DNA from: Nocardioides daphniae
GTDB lineage: Bacteria > Actinomycetota > Actinomycetes > Propionibacteriales > Nocardioidaceae
Direction: 5' to 3'
DNA: 64,000 nucleotides
Assembly: GCF_004777465.1 (NCBI RefSeq)
Contig: NZ_CP038462.1
Coordinates: 558,001-622,000, forward strand
Shown: positions 38,998 through 47,414 of the stretch, piece by piece
Numbering within the stretch: the stretch's first letter is position 1
Layout: each line of letters starts with the position of its first letter
The notes under the pieces: generated by a model
What the model saw: only the letters and a program-made list of their open reading frames with translations
Database searches by the model: none
Told to the model about the DNA's origin: nothing
Made by a program: the position numbers and the translations under genes

Positions 38998-39021
38998 CTC
39001 GACTCGGGCGGAGTTTCCTTC
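38998..39021. repeat. Extragenic direct repeat, copy 3
   Basis: Exact 24-base match to 37931-37954, same orientation, containing GGCGGAGTTTCCTTC. The pair brackets the gene at 38072-38932 at a distance of about 1.07 kb. Confidence 0.7.
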
Positions 39022-39090
39022 CGGGGCGCGGCCCAGAGCCCCCGCGCAAGCGGCCTACCCACTATGCGGTAGTCCACCATTCGACCGGCG

Positions 39091-39119
39091 TTGAGACCTG
39101 GGTCACACGTCCCTACTGT
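39091..39119 (+). promoter_or_regulatory. Promoter of the second Tat protein gene
   Basis: -35 TTGAGA (39091-39096), 17-base spacer, -10 TACTGT (39114-39119). A 5-bp-arm palindrome GTGGT-A-ACCAC (39120-39130) covers the expected start of transcription and could be an operator. Confidence 0.5.
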
Positions 39120-39158
39120 GTGGTAACCACAGCCCTCGAGCCCGCGTCAGGACCCGCC

Positions 39159-39758
39159 ATGAGCCTTGCAGACGACCACGCCCGCACCGCACCGCCAAGT
39201 CGTCGCGGGGTCCTCCGCGCCGTCGCCTGGACCGCCCCGGCGATCACGCTCGCCGCGGCGTCGCCGGCCTTCGCCGGGTCGGGCACCCAGCCGGTGGTGG
39301 CCGCGAAGTCGTCGCTCTTCTGGCGTCCCGAGGGCGCCGAGATTCCGTCCGGCGAGACCTTCTACTGGGGATTCATCCCTGCCGGGTCGCTGATGTGGAT
39401 CACCCAGCTCACCAACCCCGGCCCGGCCGTGGTCGAGAACGTCCAGCTCAACCTGGCCGTGCCGGCCGACGCCACCGCCAACAAGGAGTTCACGGTCCTC
39501 GACGCCAGCAAGCTGGCCGTCTCGCCGGCCGTCTTCGCCACCACCCAGCGCGCCGCCGACGGCCGCCTCGTGGTCACCCTCCCGCAGCTCCCGGCCGGCG
39601 CGGCCCACACCGTCACCGTGGCCATCAAGCCGCCGGACTCGGTCCCGCGCGGCTCCACCCCGTCGTGGCCGCTCACCGTCACCCCGCCGGCGGGCGGGAC
39701 GACGATCTCGGTGCCGATCACGTCGTACGCGCAGTTCATCGCCTCGACCAAGGCGTGA
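39159..39758 (+). CDS. Tat-exported protein with DUF11-like/beta domain
   Basis: A 199-aa exported protein. Twin-arginine signal SRRGVLRAVAWTAPAITLAA with cleavage after PAFA, nearly the same as in the protein at 2970-3500. The mature part is beta-rich; NPGPAVVENVQLNLAVPA and LPAGAAHTVTVAIKPP resemble the DUF11/CARDB-type Ig-like folds of surface proteins. No catalytic residues. ATG 39159 gives a signal peptide of about 45 residues with a long polar n-region. Own promoter upstream; the next gene has its own -10, so probably monocistronic. Likely cell-surface, function unknown. Confidence 0.75.
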   Translation: MSLADDHARTAPPSRRGVLRAVAWTAPAITLAAASPAFAGSGTQPVVAAKSSLFWRPEGAEIPSGETFYWGFIPAGSLMWITQLTNPGPAVVENVQLNLAVPADATANKEFTVLDASKLAVSPAVFATTQRAADGRLVVTLPQLPAGAAHTVTVAIKPPDSVPRGSTPSWPLTVTPPAGGTTISVPITSYAQFIASTKA

Positions 39759-39789
39759 GTCCCGGCGCCGTCGTCGGGAGCGGGCGCTC

Positions 39790-39795
39790 TAGGCT
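39790..39795 (+). promoter_or_regulatory. -10 element TAGGCT for the enoyl-CoA hydratase gene (leaderless)
   Basis: TAGGCT ends 7 bases before GTG 39803. Confidence 0.45.
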
Positions 39796-39802
39796 GACGC
39801 CC

Positions 39803-40588
39803 GTGAGCGACTCCGAACTCCTCGTGACCAGCGCCGACGGCGTCGTCACCGTCGTCTTCAACCGCCCGCAGCGCCACAACGCCTTCACGAAGGCGATGTA
39901 CGCGGAGATGCGCGCCCTCTTCGAGGACCTGGCGCACCGCCCCGACGTACGCGTCGTGGTGCTGCGTGGCGCCGGCGGCCGTGCCTTCGCCGCGGGCAAC
40001 GACATCGGTGACTTCCTCGACGAGGCCGACGCGTCGGCGTACGAGGAGTGGATCGGCGAGATGCTCGCCGCACTCTTCGAGCTCCCGCAGGTGACGATCG
40101 CGGCCGTCGACGGCGTCTGCGTCGGCGGTGGCCTGGCCGTCGCGACTCACTGCGACATCCGGATCGCCACGCCGGAGTCGCGCTTCGGCTACCCGATCGC
40201 CCGCACGCTCGGCAACGCGCTCTCCGCGCCCGTCCTCTACCGCTGCGCCGCCGCCTTCGGCGAGGGCGTCACCCGCACGATGCTGCTGACCGGGCGCCTG
40301 GTCGACGCCGAGCGGGCGTACGCCGTGGGCGCGCTCACCGAGGTGACCGAGGACCTCAACGCCGCCATCGACGCCCTGGTCGGTGAGATCACGGCCGCGT
40401 CGGCGACCACCCAGCGTGCCTCCAAGCGCCAGCTCAACGCGCAGGTGCGCGCCAACGAGGTGCAGCCCGACTTCGACCGCCCGATGCTGGGCGAGGTCTA
40501 CTCCGGCGCCGACTTCAAGGAGGGCGTGCGCGCCTTCATGGCGAAGGAGAAGCCGAAGTTCGGCGCCGACGGGCAGCCCGCCTCCTGA
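39803..40588 (+). CDS. Enoyl-CoA hydratase/isomerase family protein
   Basis: A 261-aa crotonase-fold protein. It opens VVTVVFNRPQRHNAFTKAMY, has the first oxyanion-hole segment GRAFAAGNDIGDF (usual GxxFxAGxDxxxF), and VDGVCVGGGLAVATHCDIRIATPESRFGYP split around the second oxyanion hole. The Glu that acts as acid/base in classic hydratases is not at its usual place in the segment after GYPIAR, so isomerase, lyase or other crotonase chemistry is possible. It stands between the exported protein and gpgS; no pathway partner is adjacent. Confidence 0.8.
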   Translation: MSDSELLVTSADGVVTVVFNRPQRHNAFTKAMYAEMRALFEDLAHRPDVRVVVLRGAGGRAFAAGNDIGDFLDEADASAYEEWIGEMLAALFELPQVTIAAVDGVCVGGGLAVATHCDIRIATPESRFGYPIARTLGNALSAPVLYRCAAAFGEGVTRTMLLTGRLVDAERAYAVGALTEVTEDLNAAIDALVGEITAASATTQRASKRQLNAQVRANEVQPDFDRPMLGEVYSGADFKEGVRAFMAKEKPKFGADGQPAS

Positions 40589-40596
40589 GCGCGCCG

Positions 40597-40602
40597 TACG
40601 CT
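40597..40602 (+). promoter_or_regulatory. -10 element TACGCT for gpgS (leaderless)
   Basis: TACGCT ends 6 bases before the gpgS GTG at 40609. Confidence 0.4.
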
Positions 40603-40608
40603 GACCGG

Positions 40609-41529
40609 GTGAGCGCCGACGACGACTGGTTCGAGCGGCGTACGCACGCCTGGCGCGACTGGAGCCTCGACGAGCTCCACGCCGCCAAGGGGGCGACCCG
40701 GGTCAGCCTCGTCGTGCCCGCCCGCAACGAGGCCGCCACCGTCGGCGACGTGGTCACCCGCTGCCGCGAGGTGCTGCTGGAGACCGCCGAACTGGTCGAC
40801 GAGATCGTCGTCATCGACTCCGACTCCACCGACGCGACCTTCGAGGTGGCCTCCGACGCCGGCGCCGTCGTGCACCGCGCCGCCGAGATCCGCCCCGAGC
40901 TCGGCAGCCACCGCGGCAAGGGCGAGGCGATGTGGAAGTCGCTCTTCGTCACCTCCGGCGACGTCACCGTCTTCATGGACGCCGACCTCGTCGACTGGGA
41001 CACCCACTTCGTGCCCGGCCTGCTCGGCCCGCTGCTCACCGACCCCTCGGTGCAGCTGGTCAAGGGGTTCTACGAGCGGCCCGGTGAGGCGGGGGCGTAC
41101 GAGGGTGGTCGCGTCACCGAGCTCGTCGCGCGGCCGCTGATCGCGCTGCTCTTCCCGCCGCTGGCCGGGCTCGTGCAGCCGCTGGCCGGGGAGTGGGCGG
41201 TGCGCCGCGACCACTTCGCGCAGCTCTCGGTGCCGACCGGGTACGCCGTCGAGCTCGCCGCACTCGTCGACACCTGGCGTACGCGTGGGGTCGACGCGAT
41301 CGCGCAGGTCGACCTCGGTCGTCGCGCCCACAGCCACCAGCCGCTGCTCGACCTCGGTGCGATGGCCACCCAGATCCTCACCGCCGCGTGGGCGCGCTCG
41401 ACGCACAGCCACCACGCCGACCAGGTGCCGCTGACGCAGTACCTGCCCGGTTCGGGAGAGGCGGGTGCGACGCCGCACCGGCTCGAGGTCCCGGTGGTCG
41501 AGCGGCCTCCGGCCGTCGCCTGGCTGTGA
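40609..41529 (+). CDS. gpgS: Glucosyl-3-phosphoglycerate synthase
   Basis: A 306-aa GT81 enzyme that transfers glucose from a nucleotide sugar to 3-phosphoglycerate, the first step of glucosylglycerate and methylglucose lipopolysaccharide synthesis. VSLVVPARNEAATVGDVV, DEIVVIDSDSTDAT, MDADLVDW (metal-binding DxD), GRVTELVARPLIALLFPPLA and GEWAVRRDHF match mycobacterial GpgS (Rv1208). As in M. tuberculosis, a folP2-type gene is next to it. GTG 40609 lies 6 bases after a -10 element. Confidence 0.88.
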   Translation: MSADDDWFERRTHAWRDWSLDELHAAKGATRVSLVVPARNEAATVGDVVTRCREVLLETAELVDEIVVIDSDSTDATFEVASDAGAVVHRAAEIRPELGSHRGKGEAMWKSLFVTSGDVTVFMDADLVDWDTHFVPGLLGPLLTDPSVQLVKGFYERPGEAGAYEGGRVTELVARPLIALLFPPLAGLVQPLAGEWAVRRDHFAQLSVPTGYAVELAALVDTWRTRGVDAIAQVDLGRRAHSHQPLLDLGAMATQILTAAWARSTHSHHADQVPLTQYLPGSGEAGATPHRLEVPVVERPPAVAWL

Positions 41530-41570
41530 CCGTGGCCGTGGGGCGCTGCGGTGTCGTCGGTGCCCTCGCC

Positions 41571-41576
41571 TAGGGT
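41571..41576 (+). promoter_or_regulatory. -10 element TAGGGT for the folP2-type gene (leaderless)
   Basis: TAGGGT ends 6 bases before GTG 41583. Confidence 0.45.
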
Positions 41577-41582
41577 CGTGCC

Positions 41583-42446
41583 GTGACCCTGAGACTGCGC
41601 GCGCACTCGTTCGCCGACGACGAGACGCTGATGATGGCCATCGTCAACCGCACGCCTGACTCCTTCTACGACAAGGGCGCGACCTGGGCCGAGGACGCCG
41701 CGTTCGAGCGCGTCGACCTGGTCGTTGCCCAGGGCGCCGAGATCGTCGACATCGGCGGCATCAAGGCCGCCCCCGGCGTCGAGATCAGCGCCGCGGAGGA
41801 GAAGGCCAGGGTCGTCGACTTCGTCGCCCGGGTCCGCGAGACCCACCCCGGCCTGGTCATCTCGGTCGACACCTGGCGGGCCGAGGTCGCCGACGCCGTC
41901 TGCGCCGCGGGCGCCGACGTCATCAACGACGCCTGGGGCGGCGCCGACCCGGAGCTGGTCGACGTGGCCGCCGCCCACGACGCCGCGATCATCTGCACCC
42001 ACACCGGCGGGGTGCAGGTGCGGACCCGACCGCACCGCATCGAGTACGACGACGTGGTCGCCGCCGCGGTCGCCGACACGACGGCGTACGCCGAGCGCGC
42101 GCTCGCCGCGGGTGTCGCGCGGGAGTCGATCGTCATCGACCCGGCCCACGACTTCGGCAAGAACACCTTCCACTCGCTCGAGGTGACGCGTCGCCTGGGC
42201 GAGCTGGTCGACACCGGCTGGCCGGTGCTGGTCTCGCTGAGCAACAAGGACTTCGTCGGGGAGACCCTCGACAAGCCGGTCGGGCAGCGCCTGACCGGGA
42301 CCCTGGCCGCCACCAGCGTCTGCGCCCTGGCCGGCGCTCGGGTCTACCGGGTGCACGAGGTCGTCGAGACTCGTGAGACGGTGGACATGGTGTGGAGCAT
42401 CGCCGGGCGCAGGCGTCCGGCACGAGCGATACGGGGGCTGGCGTGA
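41583..42446 (+). CDS. folP2: Dihydropteroate synthase-like protein, FolP2 type
   Basis: A 287-aa TIM-barrel of the pterin-binding family. MAIVNRTPDSFYDKGATW (usual GILNVTPDSFSDGG), GAEIVDIGGIKAAPG, ISVDTWRAEVADAV, INDAWGG and VIDPAHDFGKNT are the family blocks. The GGxSTRPG loop of true dihydropteroate synthase reads GGIKAAPG, and INDVSGG reads INDAWGG, as in mycobacterial FolP2 (Rv1207), which lies beside gpgS and lacks clear DHPS activity. So it is probably the FolP2 paralogue, function unsettled. Overlaps the next gene by GTGA. Confidence 0.85.
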   Translation: MTLRLRAHSFADDETLMMAIVNRTPDSFYDKGATWAEDAAFERVDLVVAQGAEIVDIGGIKAAPGVEISAAEEKARVVDFVARVRETHPGLVISVDTWRAEVADAVCAAGADVINDAWGGADPELVDVAAAHDAAIICTHTGGVQVRTRPHRIEYDDVVAAAVADTTAYAERALAAGVARESIVIDPAHDFGKNTFHSLEVTRRLGELVDTGWPVLVSLSNKDFVGETLDKPVGQRLTGTLAATSVCALAGARVYRVHEVVETRETVDMVWSIAGRRRPARAIRGLA

Positions 42447-42988
42447 GCACGGACATCCGCGAGGTCGGCCTGGAGCCGATGCCCGGCACGGGCCGGCGGA
42501 TCGTCGTGGTGCCCCCGGTCCCGGCGCTGCTGGAGGAGTACGGCTCCTCGACCGACCCGGTCGCCGAGCTGCGCAGCGCCTGCGTCGCCGCGGTGGCGTG
42601 GCTCGACAGCCGGGTGCGGATCATCGCCGCCGACGACCTCGCCCGCCGGGTGGGGGAGTCGCTGACCGGCCGTCCCTCCGACGAGGAGGCGACCGACGTC
42701 CTGGTGCTCGCCAACGGCAGCGCCCGACGCTCCGAGAAGGCCCCCGGCCACCTCGACGAGCGGGCCGCCGCTTTCGACGCCCACCTGGGCGAGCTGCTGG
42801 CCGCGGGCGACGCCGCCGGCCTGGCGGCCGTGGACCACGACCTGGCTGAGGCACTCCTCACGTCGGGGCTGGAAGTGTTTCGTACGTTGTCCGACGAGGG
42901 CATCGACGTGCAGAGCGTTCAGATTGATCACGCCGAGGATCCCTTCGGCGTCAGGTACTGGGTGGTGAGGTGGCAGTGCGCGTCCTGA
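42443..42988 (+). CDS. Uncharacterised protein, possible LigB-like fold
   Basis: A 181-aa cytosolic protein coupled by GTGA to the folP2-type gene and overlapping the next gene by 19 bases. RIVVVPPVPALLEEYGSSTDP followed by a helix AELRSACVAAVAWLDS resembles the start of actinobacterial proteins annotated as class III extradiol dioxygenase B-subunit-like (IAVVPxPPLLVPE). The metal-binding His residues of real LigB enzymes are not evident. It may form a small operon with the folate and RibD-C-type genes. Weak assignment. Confidence 0.5.
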   Translation: MSTDIREVGLEPMPGTGRRIVVVPPVPALLEEYGSSTDPVAELRSACVAAVAWLDSRVRIIAADDLARRVGESLTGRPSDEEATDVLVLANGSARRSEKAPGHLDERAAAFDAHLGELLAAGDAAGLAAVDHDLAEALLTSGLEVFRTLSDEGIDVQSVQIDHAEDPFGVRYWVVRWQCAS

Positions 42989-43674
42989 TGAGCAACAACG
43001 TCCCGGCTGGACCGGACGAGGTCGACGACGAGGCGTTGGTCCGGGCGTACGCCGCGGAGCCGGCCGCCGACGGACTGTGGGTGCGGGTCAACATGGTGGC
43101 CAGCGTGGACGGGTCCGCCCAGGGCACCGACGGCGTCACCGACAGCATCAACAACGCCTCCGACAAGCGGGTCTTCGACGCGCTGCGCTCCTACTGCGAC
43201 GTCGTCGTCGTGGGGGCAGGCACCGCCCGCACCGAGAACTACGGCCCGGCCGGCAAGCCGCTCGTCGTGGTCTCCCGCACCGGCGAGATCAACGACCGCC
43301 TGCTGGCCGCGCCGCGTGGCTCGGTCATCCTGGCCACCGTCGAGCACGCCCCCGGCCTCCCGGCCGCGCGTGAGGCGCTGGGCGACGAGAACGTCATGAT
43401 CCTCGGCAGCTACTCGATCGACTTCACGGCCCTGCGCCGCGAGCTCGCCGCCCGTGGCTGGACCCAGATCCTCGGTGAGGGCGGCCCGCACGTGCTGCGC
43501 GACCTCCTGGCCGTGGGCGTGGTGGACGAGCTCTGCCTCACGATCGTGCCGCGCGTCATCGCTGGCCAGCACCTGCGCATCGTCGAGGGCCAGCCCCTCG
43601 ACGTGGCCCTCGACCCCGTGCTGCTGCTCGAGGAGGACGGCACCCTGATCGGGCGCTGGCTCGTCAAGCGCTGA
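42970..43674 (+). CDS. RibD C-terminal-domain reductase (pyrimidine reductase family)
   Basis: A 234-aa NADPH-dependent reductase of the RibD-C/dihydrofolate-reductase-like fold. NMVASVDGSAQGTDGVTDSINNASDK is in the substrate-binding position, VVVGAGTARTENYGP and ILGEGGPHVLRDLLAVGVVDELCLTIVPRV are typical (GGP/S-L, EL-LT-P). Such stand-alone RibD-C proteins act on pyrimidine or pterin-like substrates; some actinobacterial members use F420. The exact substrate is unknown. The start is uncertain among GTG 42970, GTG 42976 and ATG 42988. It converges on the membrane-protein gene that ends at 43681. Confidence 0.75.
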   Translation: MAVRVLMSNNVPAGPDEVDDEALVRAYAAEPAADGLWVRVNMVASVDGSAQGTDGVTDSINNASDKRVFDALRSYCDVVVVGAGTARTENYGPAGKPLVVVSRTGEINDRLLAAPRGSVILATVEHAPGLPAAREALGDENVMILGSYSIDFTALRRELAARGWTQILGEGGPHVLRDLLAVGVVDELCLTIVPRVIAGQHLRIVEGQPLDVALDPVLLLEEDGTLIGRWLVKR

Positions 43675-43680
43675 GGCGGG

Positions 43681-45353
43681 TCACTCGCGGGAGGCCAGCA
43701 GTCGAGGCAGCTCCACGCCGACCAGTCGCGGCTTGCCCGGGCAGGCAGGTGGACCACCTCGGTCATCGTGGCCAAGGAGTAGGGGCCGTCGGGGCCCTCG
43801 CCGTCGACCTGGTCCCGGAAGCCGACCCACCCGAGATCGGCTCCAGGCGGGTTCAGGAGCGTCTGGCGCACCGTGGTGGTGGCGACTGCCAGATGGCCGT
43901 CCTTCACCTCGATGATGCGCAGACGCTCGTCGGCCCGCGGCCACGGCGTGAACTCGAGCAGCGTCGGCCTGGATTTTCCACCGTAGGTGAACGAGTCGAG
44001 GACGGAGCGCACCCGGCGGCTCTCGGCGTCGATGGAGAGCCCCTTGGCCTTGCCCGTCACCCACCAGCGGTGCAGTCGCTCGACGACAGCCTGCACACGG
44101 CGTACGACCTTCGGGTCGGTCGTAGGGGACACCGCACCGTCGGCCGGCGACGGCAGGACGGTCGCGGGCAGTGGGATGCCCGCCGAGACCAGCCACGGAG
44201 CCGTCGCCGCCGAGCGGGTGAAGAGCACCAGGCTGGTCTCGTACTTGCCCTTCTTCTGCTTCGCGGCGCGGTCCTTGCGACGGTTGCGCGTCGCGTCGGC
44301 CGGCATCGGCATCTCGAGTCCGTCGACCTCACCCAACGCCCACATCGGATAGGAGTCGAAGGTCGGCGACCACACCCGCTTCCCCGCAGTGGCCGGCCGG
44401 GGTGCGCTGCTGCGCTTGCGCGTGAGACGGTCGTACGTCGTCGCGTAACGCGCGCTCTCCAGCCACGGGCCCTCGACCGCACTCTCCCAGGCATCAAGGT
44501 CCGACTTCGGGAAGCGCGAGGCCTGCTCGGCCGTGACCCGTCGGTCGTGGTGGTCGGCGACCACGTCGTCGAGACGGTCCAGGGGGATCGCGGTCTTCTC
44601 GGGGGTCTCGACCGCGGCTGTCATCGGCAGGGCGCACCCGCTCAACGACAGCGCACCGACGCAGACCACGGCAGCGAGGCGAGGCATCGGGACGGTGGCC
44701 CGGTCGTCGGCTCCGCGTTGCGCGGGGACCTCGATCCGCTCGGAGGGGAGTGCGCCGGCACCGCGCTGGCGTCGCAGGAGCCACCAGCCGACCAGTGCCA
44801 CCAGACCCACGAGCATCAGCGAGATCGACACCCAGAAGAGCCCGGCCACCCGGAAGCCCAGCGAGAGGGTGGGCACCTGCGTCGCGTCCTGCGTCAGGAC
44901 TACGACCCCGACCGGGTCGTCGGCGAGCGGGACGACAAGCTGCTGCTCACCCTCACCGCGACTGCGCACCTGCCAGATGTCGAGGTCGGCCAGGTCGGCT
45001 GCGCGCAGGGTCTCGCCGTCGTCGTCGACCGCGCCTCCCAGGCCACCCAGGAGGCCGGGCCGCAGGTCCTGGACCTCGTAGTGCGTGGCGGTGGCCGCCA
45101 TGTCGTCGACGTCGACCCGGTGCGCGGCACCCATGAAGACGTCGCCCTCGGCACGGGCGCGCACGACGAGGTCGACGTTGCGAAAGGCTGAGACCACCGG
45201 GTCGGTGGTGACCAGACGCCCCTTGGCCTCGGGGACTGGCTGCGAGACGACGTCGACGGTGTCGTCGGGGCCGGAGAGCGCCGCGCCGGCCGCGCCGACG
45301 ACGAGGAGGAGCAGACCGAGCGTGAAGAGGACAGGACTGAGTGGACGTCGCAT
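43681..45353 (-). CDS. Unknown membrane protein with internal lipobox-like segment, copy A (frameshifted)
   Basis: About 557 aa. Not recognised as a known family. Layout: helix 1 (about 8-28, LGLLLLVVGAAGAALSG), an extracytoplasmic domain of about 140 residues, helix 2 (171-193), a 30-residue cytoplasmic linker, then LAAVVCVGALSLSGCALP (Cys240), which looks exactly like a lipoprotein signal, and a second extracytoplasmic domain of about 310 residues (FDSYPMWALGEVDGLEMP). The next upstream gene is a paralogue with the same layout. Near the end one base is missing at about 43741-43748; restoring it gives HLPCPGKPRLVGVELPRLL and aligns with the paralogue's C-terminus. Candidate ATG at 45353. Confidence 0.65.
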
Positions 45354-45457
45354 GAATTGAAGACCCCCGAGAAGAGCGACTGGACCTGTGCAACGTAGCG
45401 ACGCGCGGTGCCCGTCCGTCAGCGTTGTCCACAGGGCCGGACAGGCTCCTCCGAAGA

Positions 45458-47149
45458 TCAGTCGACTGCTACGAGGCTGCTGCCCAGCACCCGCGGGCGG
45501 GCGGCCGACGGGAAGTCGACGACGGTGGTCAGCCGGTGCGGCGCAGGGGTCATCACCGTGTGCCGGAGCACCACCAGGTGTCCACCGGACACCTCCACCA
45601 GCCGCGCCGTCGCGACGTCGACCGCGGGCAGCACCCAGATCCCCGAGCTCGACACACCCGACTCGAGCAGACGGGCGCGAGCGCGCTTCGTACGGCGGTC
45701 GAGGTCGAGCCCCGCGGCGTCGCCGGAGGACCAGAAGGCGCCGACCTTGGCGGCGTACTCGTCGGCGCGCCCCTGCAGGATCGTGTTGGCCGGGATCACG
45801 CGCTCGACGGTCGCGGGCAGGTCGCCACGCAGCCGCACGCGCGCCTCGGCCACCCACGGCGACCGGAAGCTCTCCCGGCTCATCAGGCGCACCCGGGTGG
45901 GCGACGTCATGCCGACCAGGCTCCACATCGGGTACGACGCGAACTCCGGCGCGAAGGCCGCGCTCGCCTCCGGCACCAGGGTGCGCGCCTCACGGATGGT
46001 CATGCCGGTGCGAGTGACCTCCTCGCCCTCGGGCTGCGTGGGCGCCGGGCCCGGCACACCGCACGAGGTGAGAACGAGCGTCACCGGCAGCAGCACCATG
46101 ACGACGACGATCTTGCGCAGGCTCCACGCCGGCGTCGGGGAGGGCGGGGTCCTGACGGTGGCACGCTCGACCGGCTCGACGACTGCCTCGACCACCGGCT
46201 CTACGACCGGTTCCTCGACCGCCGCCAGCGCCGGCGCGGCGAACGACTCGACCTCCGGCGCAGGCGCAGGGGTGCGGACGAGCGTACGCACGGCCGCAGG
46301 CAGCGCGGTGCCGCGCAGCGCCAGTGGCTGCTCGGGCGCCGCCCCGGCCTCGGGCCCCGGGTCGCGCACCAGCGCCAACGCGCGCGGACGGTCGACCACG
46401 GGCGCGTCGAGCAGGGCGTCGCTGGGGACGAGGTGCAGCGGGGTGGACGTACGGTCGTCGGGATACTTGGGCAGCGCCAACGGGGCCGGGGGCTCGGCAG
46501 CGGCGTCGCCCGACGACGGACCGGGGGAGCCGCCGGACGGGGCACCACCCTTGCCGCGCCGCCCGGCGACGCGGCCGAGCAGCCAGGAGCCCACGATCAG
46601 CAGCACGCCCACCACGGCGACGGCGACCTGGGTGAGGAAGGCGCCCCCGGCGTGCGCCCCGATCGCGACCGTCACGCGCGCGTTGCCACGCTGCGGCACC
46701 GCCACCACGTCGACGGGTCGGCCGTCGAGCTCGACCACCAGCTCGGCGCTCTCGGCGTCGGTGACCTGCTGCTGCCAACCGACGAGGGAGTTCGGGCGCA
46801 GGCGCTTGCGGGTCGCGCGCGGGCCGTCGGTGACGACGCCGCCGACGTTGCCCAGCGCCAGCCGGGTCACCTCGAAGTAGCGGGTGCCCGACAGCAGGCT
46901 CTCGGTGTCGACCCGGTGGCTGCTGCCGAGGAAGATGCCGCCCTCGGCCTCCGCACGCACCAGCAGGTCGATGTTGACGAAGTCGGTGATCTCCGGGTGG
47001 GTCCGCACCGCCACGCCCTTGGCGCGCTCGGGGACCTGCTTCTCGCCGATCATGATCGTGTCGTCGGGGCCGACGAAGGCCGCCGCAGCGGTGCCGAAGA
47101 CGACGAAGAGGAGTCCGACGCAGACCAGGAGCACGCGCAGGCCGCCCAC
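45458..47149 (-). CDS. Unknown membrane protein with internal lipobox-like segment, copy B
   Basis: A 563-aa paralogue of the protein at 43681-45353. Shared features include the N-terminal helix followed by GPDDT, VNIDLLVRAEAEGGIFLGSSHRVD split as NIDLLVRAEAEG and GSSHRVD, helix 2 at 172-191, and a third hydrophobic segment IVVVMVLLPVTLVLTSCGVP with Cys363. The cytoplasmic linker is much longer than in copy A (about 145 residues) and contains a Val-Glu-Pro-Val repeat (312-328). The last domain shares EFASYPMWSLVGM with copy A (FDSYPMWALGEV). No enzymatic motif. A GTG or ATG start at 47149 fits the first helix. Probably part of a two-gene operon with copy A. Confidence 0.7.
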   Translation of the reverse strand: MGGLRVLLVCVGLLFVVFGTAAAAFVGPDDTIMIGEKQVPERAKGVAVRTHPEITDFVNIDLLVRAEAEGGIFLGSSHRVDTESLLSGTRYFEVTRLALGNVGGVVTDGPRATRKRLRPNSLVGWQQQVTDAESAELVVELDGRPVDVVAVPQRGNARVTVAIGAHAGGAFLTQVAVAVVGVLLIVGSWLLGRVAGRRGKGGAPSGGSPGPSSGDAAAEPPAPLALPKYPDDRTSTPLHLVPSDALLDAPVVDRPRALALVRDPGPEAGAAPEQPLALRGTALPAAVRTLVRTPAPAPEVESFAAPALAAVEEPVVEPVVEAVVEPVERATVRTPPSPTPAWSLRKIVVVMVLLPVTLVLTSCGVPGPAPTQPEGEEVTRTGMTIREARTLVPEASAAFAPEFASYPMWSLVGMTSPTRVRLMSRESFRSPWVAEARVRLRGDLPATVERVIPANTILQGRADEYAAKVGAFWSSGDAAGLDLDRRTKRARARLLESGVSSSGIWVLPAVDVATARLVEVSGGHLVVLRHTVMTPAPHRLTTVVDFPSAARPRVLGSSLVAVD

Positions 47150-47279
47150 AGCGCCTCCCTCGGTCGACTGGCTCGGTCGTCAGGGCGACGTCGTACGCCG
47201 CCCACGGCAACGTAGCCGATCGGGGATGGCGCGACAGGGATATGAGACGGGCACGTGGCCACGCGCGCCCGACGGTCCC

Positions 47280-47414
47280 TATACTCCTGACCGCGTGGTC
47301 CCTCGGCCGTCATGGCCGAGTGCATCGATCCCGGACTGGGGCGTACGGACCTTCTGCAGCGACTGGCTGCAGATGCCTCGCCCTGCCCTCGTCCACTCCC
47401 TCCGGAGGATCTTG
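47280..47414 (+). promoter_or_regulatory. Leader with -10 element and two hairpins before the ABC cassette
   Basis: TATACT at 47280-47285 is a good -10. The following 130-base leader holds two perfect 7-bp stems: CTCGGCC/GGCCGAG (47302-47308 with 47314-47320, 5-base loop) and TCTGCAG/CTGCAGA (47353-47359 with 47367-47373, 7-base loop), then GGAGGAT as ribosome site for ATG 47415. Possible RNA-based control; no known riboswitch core recognised. Confidence 0.45.
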
